A stretch of 18,077 nucleotides of DNA from the NCBI GenBank assembly GCA_937897585.1, contig CALCNY010000115.1, positions 1 through 18,077 on the forward strand, given 5' to 3'. Of the stretch, positions 15,773 through 18,077 are shown in pieces. Below the pieces are notes generated by a model. The model saw nothing but the letters and a program-made list of their open reading frames with translations. It was not told the origin of the DNA and made no database searches. Source of the DNA: an uncultured Chitinophagaceae bacterium. Its GTDB lineage: Bacteria; Bacteroidota; Bacteroidia; Chitinophagales; Chitinophagaceae. The first letter of the stretch is position 1. Each line of letters starts with the position of its first letter. The position numbers and the translations under genes were made by a program.

Positions 15773-15965
15773 CAAATGAAAATCAAGAAAGGGAAGTCAC
15801 TTCAAGCAAATCCACTAATAAAAAAGGAATTTGGGAAAATATTCTGATTTATTTCTGCAGATAGGATTTTAATACTCAAAAGATCTGTTTTTTCCACACC
15901 AAAAATGAGGATAAAAAAGCAGAAAAATTAGATAAAATAAAAGCTCATAACCCCTTTATTTTCGG

Positions 15966-15973
15966 TATATTTG
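15966..15973 (+). promoter_or_regulatory. Predicted -7 promoter element of gyrB
   Basis: TATATTTG matches TAnnTTTG exactly and lies 44 nt before the gyrB start. The -33 position has no clear TTG, as often occurs at supercoiling-sensitive or regulated promoters. Confidence 0.4.
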
Positions 15974-16017
15974 CTGAAATCTGATTTTGAACATATTAAA
16001 GAGATTTTGAAGTAATT

Positions 16018-17997
16018 ATGAGTACAGAAATGGAGACAATTCCAACACCTCAAGCAGGTTCCTATAGTGCAGACAGCATTCAAGTTTTAGAAGGGTTAGA
16101 AGCGGTTAGAAAAAGGCCCGCTATGTATATCGGTGATATCAGCGTAAAGGGCTTGCATCATCTTGTATATGAAGTGGTCGATAACTCAATTGATGAAGCA
16201 TTGGCTGGTCATTGTAAAAATATCACTGTTACAATAAATGAAGACAATTCAATTACTGTTCAGGATGATGGTAGAGGTATTCCAACAGGAATGCATACAA
16301 AAGAAAACAGAAGTGCATTAGAAGTTGTTATGACTGTGCTTCATGCCGGTGGTAAATTTGATAAAGGTTCTTATAAAGTTTCCGGTGGTTTGCATGGAGT
16401 AGGTGTGAGTTGCGTTAACGCCTTGAGTACAAAATTGGTGGTAACCGTTCACAGAGAAGGAAAAATATTTGAGCAGGAATATGCAACAGGTATTCCACAA
16501 TATTCCGTTCGTGAAATTGGCACTTCTGATAAAACCGGAACCCGTGTTCAATTTTGGCCCGATGGTTCAATTTTTACAACAACCCTTTATGTAAAAGATA
16601 TTTTGGAAGGCCGTTTGAAAGAATTGGCTTACCTAAACAGAAAAATCACCATTATTTTAAATGATTTGCGTGAACTAGATGAAAATGGCAATCATTATTC
16701 TAAAACTTTTTATAGTGAAGGTGGTATTGTAGAATTTGTTGAGAATATCGATAAAACAGCTAACCGTGCTCCGTTAATTCCAACTACTATCTATTGTGAA
16801 GGGCTTGATGAAAAAAGCAATGTAGCTGTTGAAGTGGCCATGGTTTATAATGCCAGTTATCAGGAACATATTTTCAGTTATGTAAACAATATCAATACGA
16901 TTGAAGGCGGTACACACGTTGCCGGTTTCAGACGTTCTATTACCCGTGTTTTCAAAAGCTATGGTGAAAAACAGGGTATGTTCGAAAAAGCAAAAGTGGC
17001 TATTGAAGGTGATGATTTCAGAGAAGGTATCTCAGCAATTATTTCTGTAAAAGTTCCGGAGCCTCAGTTTGAAGGTCAAACAAAAACGAAATTAGGTAAT
17101 AGTGAGGTAATGGGAATTGTGGATACTACATTAAGCAGGGTATTGGAAGCTTATTTGGAAGAGAACCCACGCGATGCAAAAACAATTATACAAAAAGTAA
17201 TACTGGCGGCACAGGCAAGAGCTGCGGCTAAGCGTGCTCGTGATATGGTGCAAAGAAAAAGCGTTTTAGTAGGAGGAGGTTTACCCGGTAAATTGGCTGA
17301 CTGTTCAGAAAAAGATCCAGGAAAATGTGAACTGTTTCTTGTCGAAGGAGATTCGGCAGGTGGTACAGCCAAGCAAGGTCGTGATAGAAGTTTCCAGGCT
17401 ATTCTTCCATTAAGAGGTAAAATCCTTAATGTTGAAAAAGCAATGGAGCATAAGATTTATGATAATGAGGAGATCAGAAATATGTTTACCGCTTTGGGTG
17501 TAAAGATTGGAACTATGGATGATGCAAAGGCACTAGACATTTCAAAATTGAGGTATCATAAATTAATCATCATGACCGATGCCGATGTGGATGGAAGTCA
17601 CATCGCTACATTGATATTGACTTTTATCTTCCGTTACATGAAAGAATTGGTTGAGCAAGGTTTTGTTTATATCGCGCAGCCTCCTTTATATTTAGTAAAG
17701 AAAGGAAAAGATCAAGAATATGCTTGGAACGATGTCGAAAGAAAAAGCTGGGTAACCAAAATAGGGCAAGGAAAAGATGACAGTGTAACTATACAACGTT
17801 ACAAAGGTTTGGGAGAGATGAATGCAGAACAACTTTGGGAAACAACTATGAATCCATTAACAAGAACATTGAAACAAGTTACTATCGACAGTCTTTCAAA
17901 TGCGGATGGCGTATTTAGTATGTTGATGGGAGATGAAGTGCCACCAAGAAGAGAGTTCATTGAAACCCATGCCAAATATGCTAAAATTGATGTGTAA
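16018..17997 (+). CDS. gyrB: DNA gyrase subunit B
   Basis: GyrB is the ATPase subunit of gyrase, which introduces negative supercoils. The 659-residue protein has the GHKL ATPase domain with VVDNSIDEALAG (residues 53-64), DDGRGIPTG (83-91) and GGLHGVGVSC (123-132), then the transducer with QTKTKLGN. The TOPRIM domain follows, with VEGDSAGG (442-449, catalytic E443) and the metal-binding MTDADVDGSH (519-528). The tail carries RYKGLGEMN (594-602) and ends near VPPRREFIE. Length shows that the ~170-residue insert of E. coli GyrB is absent, as usual outside Proteobacteria. GyrB rather than ParE is favoured by overall sequence style and the TMNP ending motif. The gene is divergent from the AraC regulator and has no partner gyrA beside it. 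Confidence 0.96.
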   Translation: MSTEMETIPTPQAGSYSADSIQVLEGLEAVRKRPAMYIGDISVKGLHHLVYEVVDNSIDEALAGHCKNITVTINEDNSITVQDDGRGIPTGMHTKENRSALEVVMTVLHAGGKFDKGSYKVSGGLHGVGVSCVNALSTKLVVTVHREGKIFEQEYATGIPQYSVREIGTSDKTGTRVQFWPDGSIFTTTLYVKDILEGRLKELAYLNRKITIILNDLRELDENGNHYSKTFYSEGGIVEFVENIDKTANRAPLIPTTIYCEGLDEKSNVAVEVAMVYNASYQEHIFSYVNNINTIEGGTHVAGFRRSITRVFKSYGEKQGMFEKAKVAIEGDDFREGISAIISVKVPEPQFEGQTKTKLGNSEVMGIVDTTLSRVLEAYLEENPRDAKTIIQKVILAAQARAAAKRARDMVQRKSVLVGGGLPGKLADCSEKDPGKCELFLVEGDSAGGTAKQGRDRSFQAILPLRGKILNVEKAMEHKIYDNEEIRNMFTALGVKIGTMDDAKALDISKLRYHKLIIMTDADVDGSHIATLILTFIFRYMKELVEQGFVYIAQPPLYLVKKGKDQEYAWNDVERKSWVTKIGQGKDDSVTIQRYKGLGEMNAEQLWETTMNPLTRTLKQVTIDSLSNADGVFSMLMGDEVPPRREFIETHAKYAKIDV

Positions 17998-18037
17998 ATC
18001 ATCTATTTTAGTTCCAAAAGGCAAATAATTATCAATG

Positions 18038-18052
18038 TCCACATAATGTGGA
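18038..18052. repeat. Perfect 7-1-7 inverted repeat downstream of gyrB
   Basis: TCCACAT-A-ATGTGGA lies 41 nt after the gyrB stop. The T-run that follows (five T, six bases later) is too distant for a classic terminator, so it could be a weak gyrB terminator or an operator for a gene beyond the right edge. Confidence 0.4.
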
Positions 18053-18077
18053 GATGAATTTTTAATTGTTTTTGGGT

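Overview
The window reads as chromosome of a Bacteroidota member, probably in or near Chitinophagia. It is AT-rich, has few Shine-Dalgarno sequences, and has promoters of the Bacteroidota sigma-A type (TTTG or TTG, 17-23 nt, TAnnTTTG). Other signs are a split transketolase, a gyrase B without the proteobacterial insert, a DksA-type protein that has lost its zinc-binding cysteines, and an IleRS of the long type 2 class. Almost everything is housekeeping or envelope biology. I see no transposon, prophage, CRISPR array, rRNA or tRNA.

Layout. Positions 1-5099 form a minus-strand run, read right to left: a WecA/MraY-family phosphoglycosyl transferase, frr, an integral-membrane diiron hydroxylase resembling alkylglycerol monooxygenase, a GNAT-fold acyltransferase of the YghO / bacterial ceramide synthase-like family, and dnaX running off the left edge. 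A divergent control region (5100-5352) with the best promoter of the window leads to the N-terminal half of transketolase on the plus strand, closed by a strong terminator. Next come rbfA and a LolC/E-like permease (minus, 7 nt apart) and, divergent from them, an MsbA-like ABC exporter. That exporter converges on the ileS-dksA-like pair through a perfect 17-bp bidirectional terminator. A gene-free stretch (14263-14809) follows, then an isolated AraC-family regulator (minus), a divergent gap, and gyrB (plus).

How they fit together. dnaX and gyrB serve replication; frr, rbfA and ileS serve translation; the DksA-like protein would tune transcription. The WecA-like enzyme, the LolC/E-like permease, the MsbA-like exporter and the hydroxylase/acyltransferase pair concern envelope lipids and glycans.

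Most interesting points: (1) IleRS carries GIHH where class I synthetases have HIGH, the altered signature I recall being linked to mupirocin hyper-resistance; (2) a DksA-type domain without zinc ligands is fused to a long histone-H1-like Lys/Ala/Pro tail; (3) a ceramide-synthase-like acyltransferase and an AGMO-like hydroxylase sit together as a candidate lipid-modification pair; (4) transketolase's second subunit is not adjacent; (5) the AraC regulator has a five-cysteine cluster in its sensor domain; (6) an orphan plus-strand terminator in the 14263-14809 gap suggests an unannotated small transcript.
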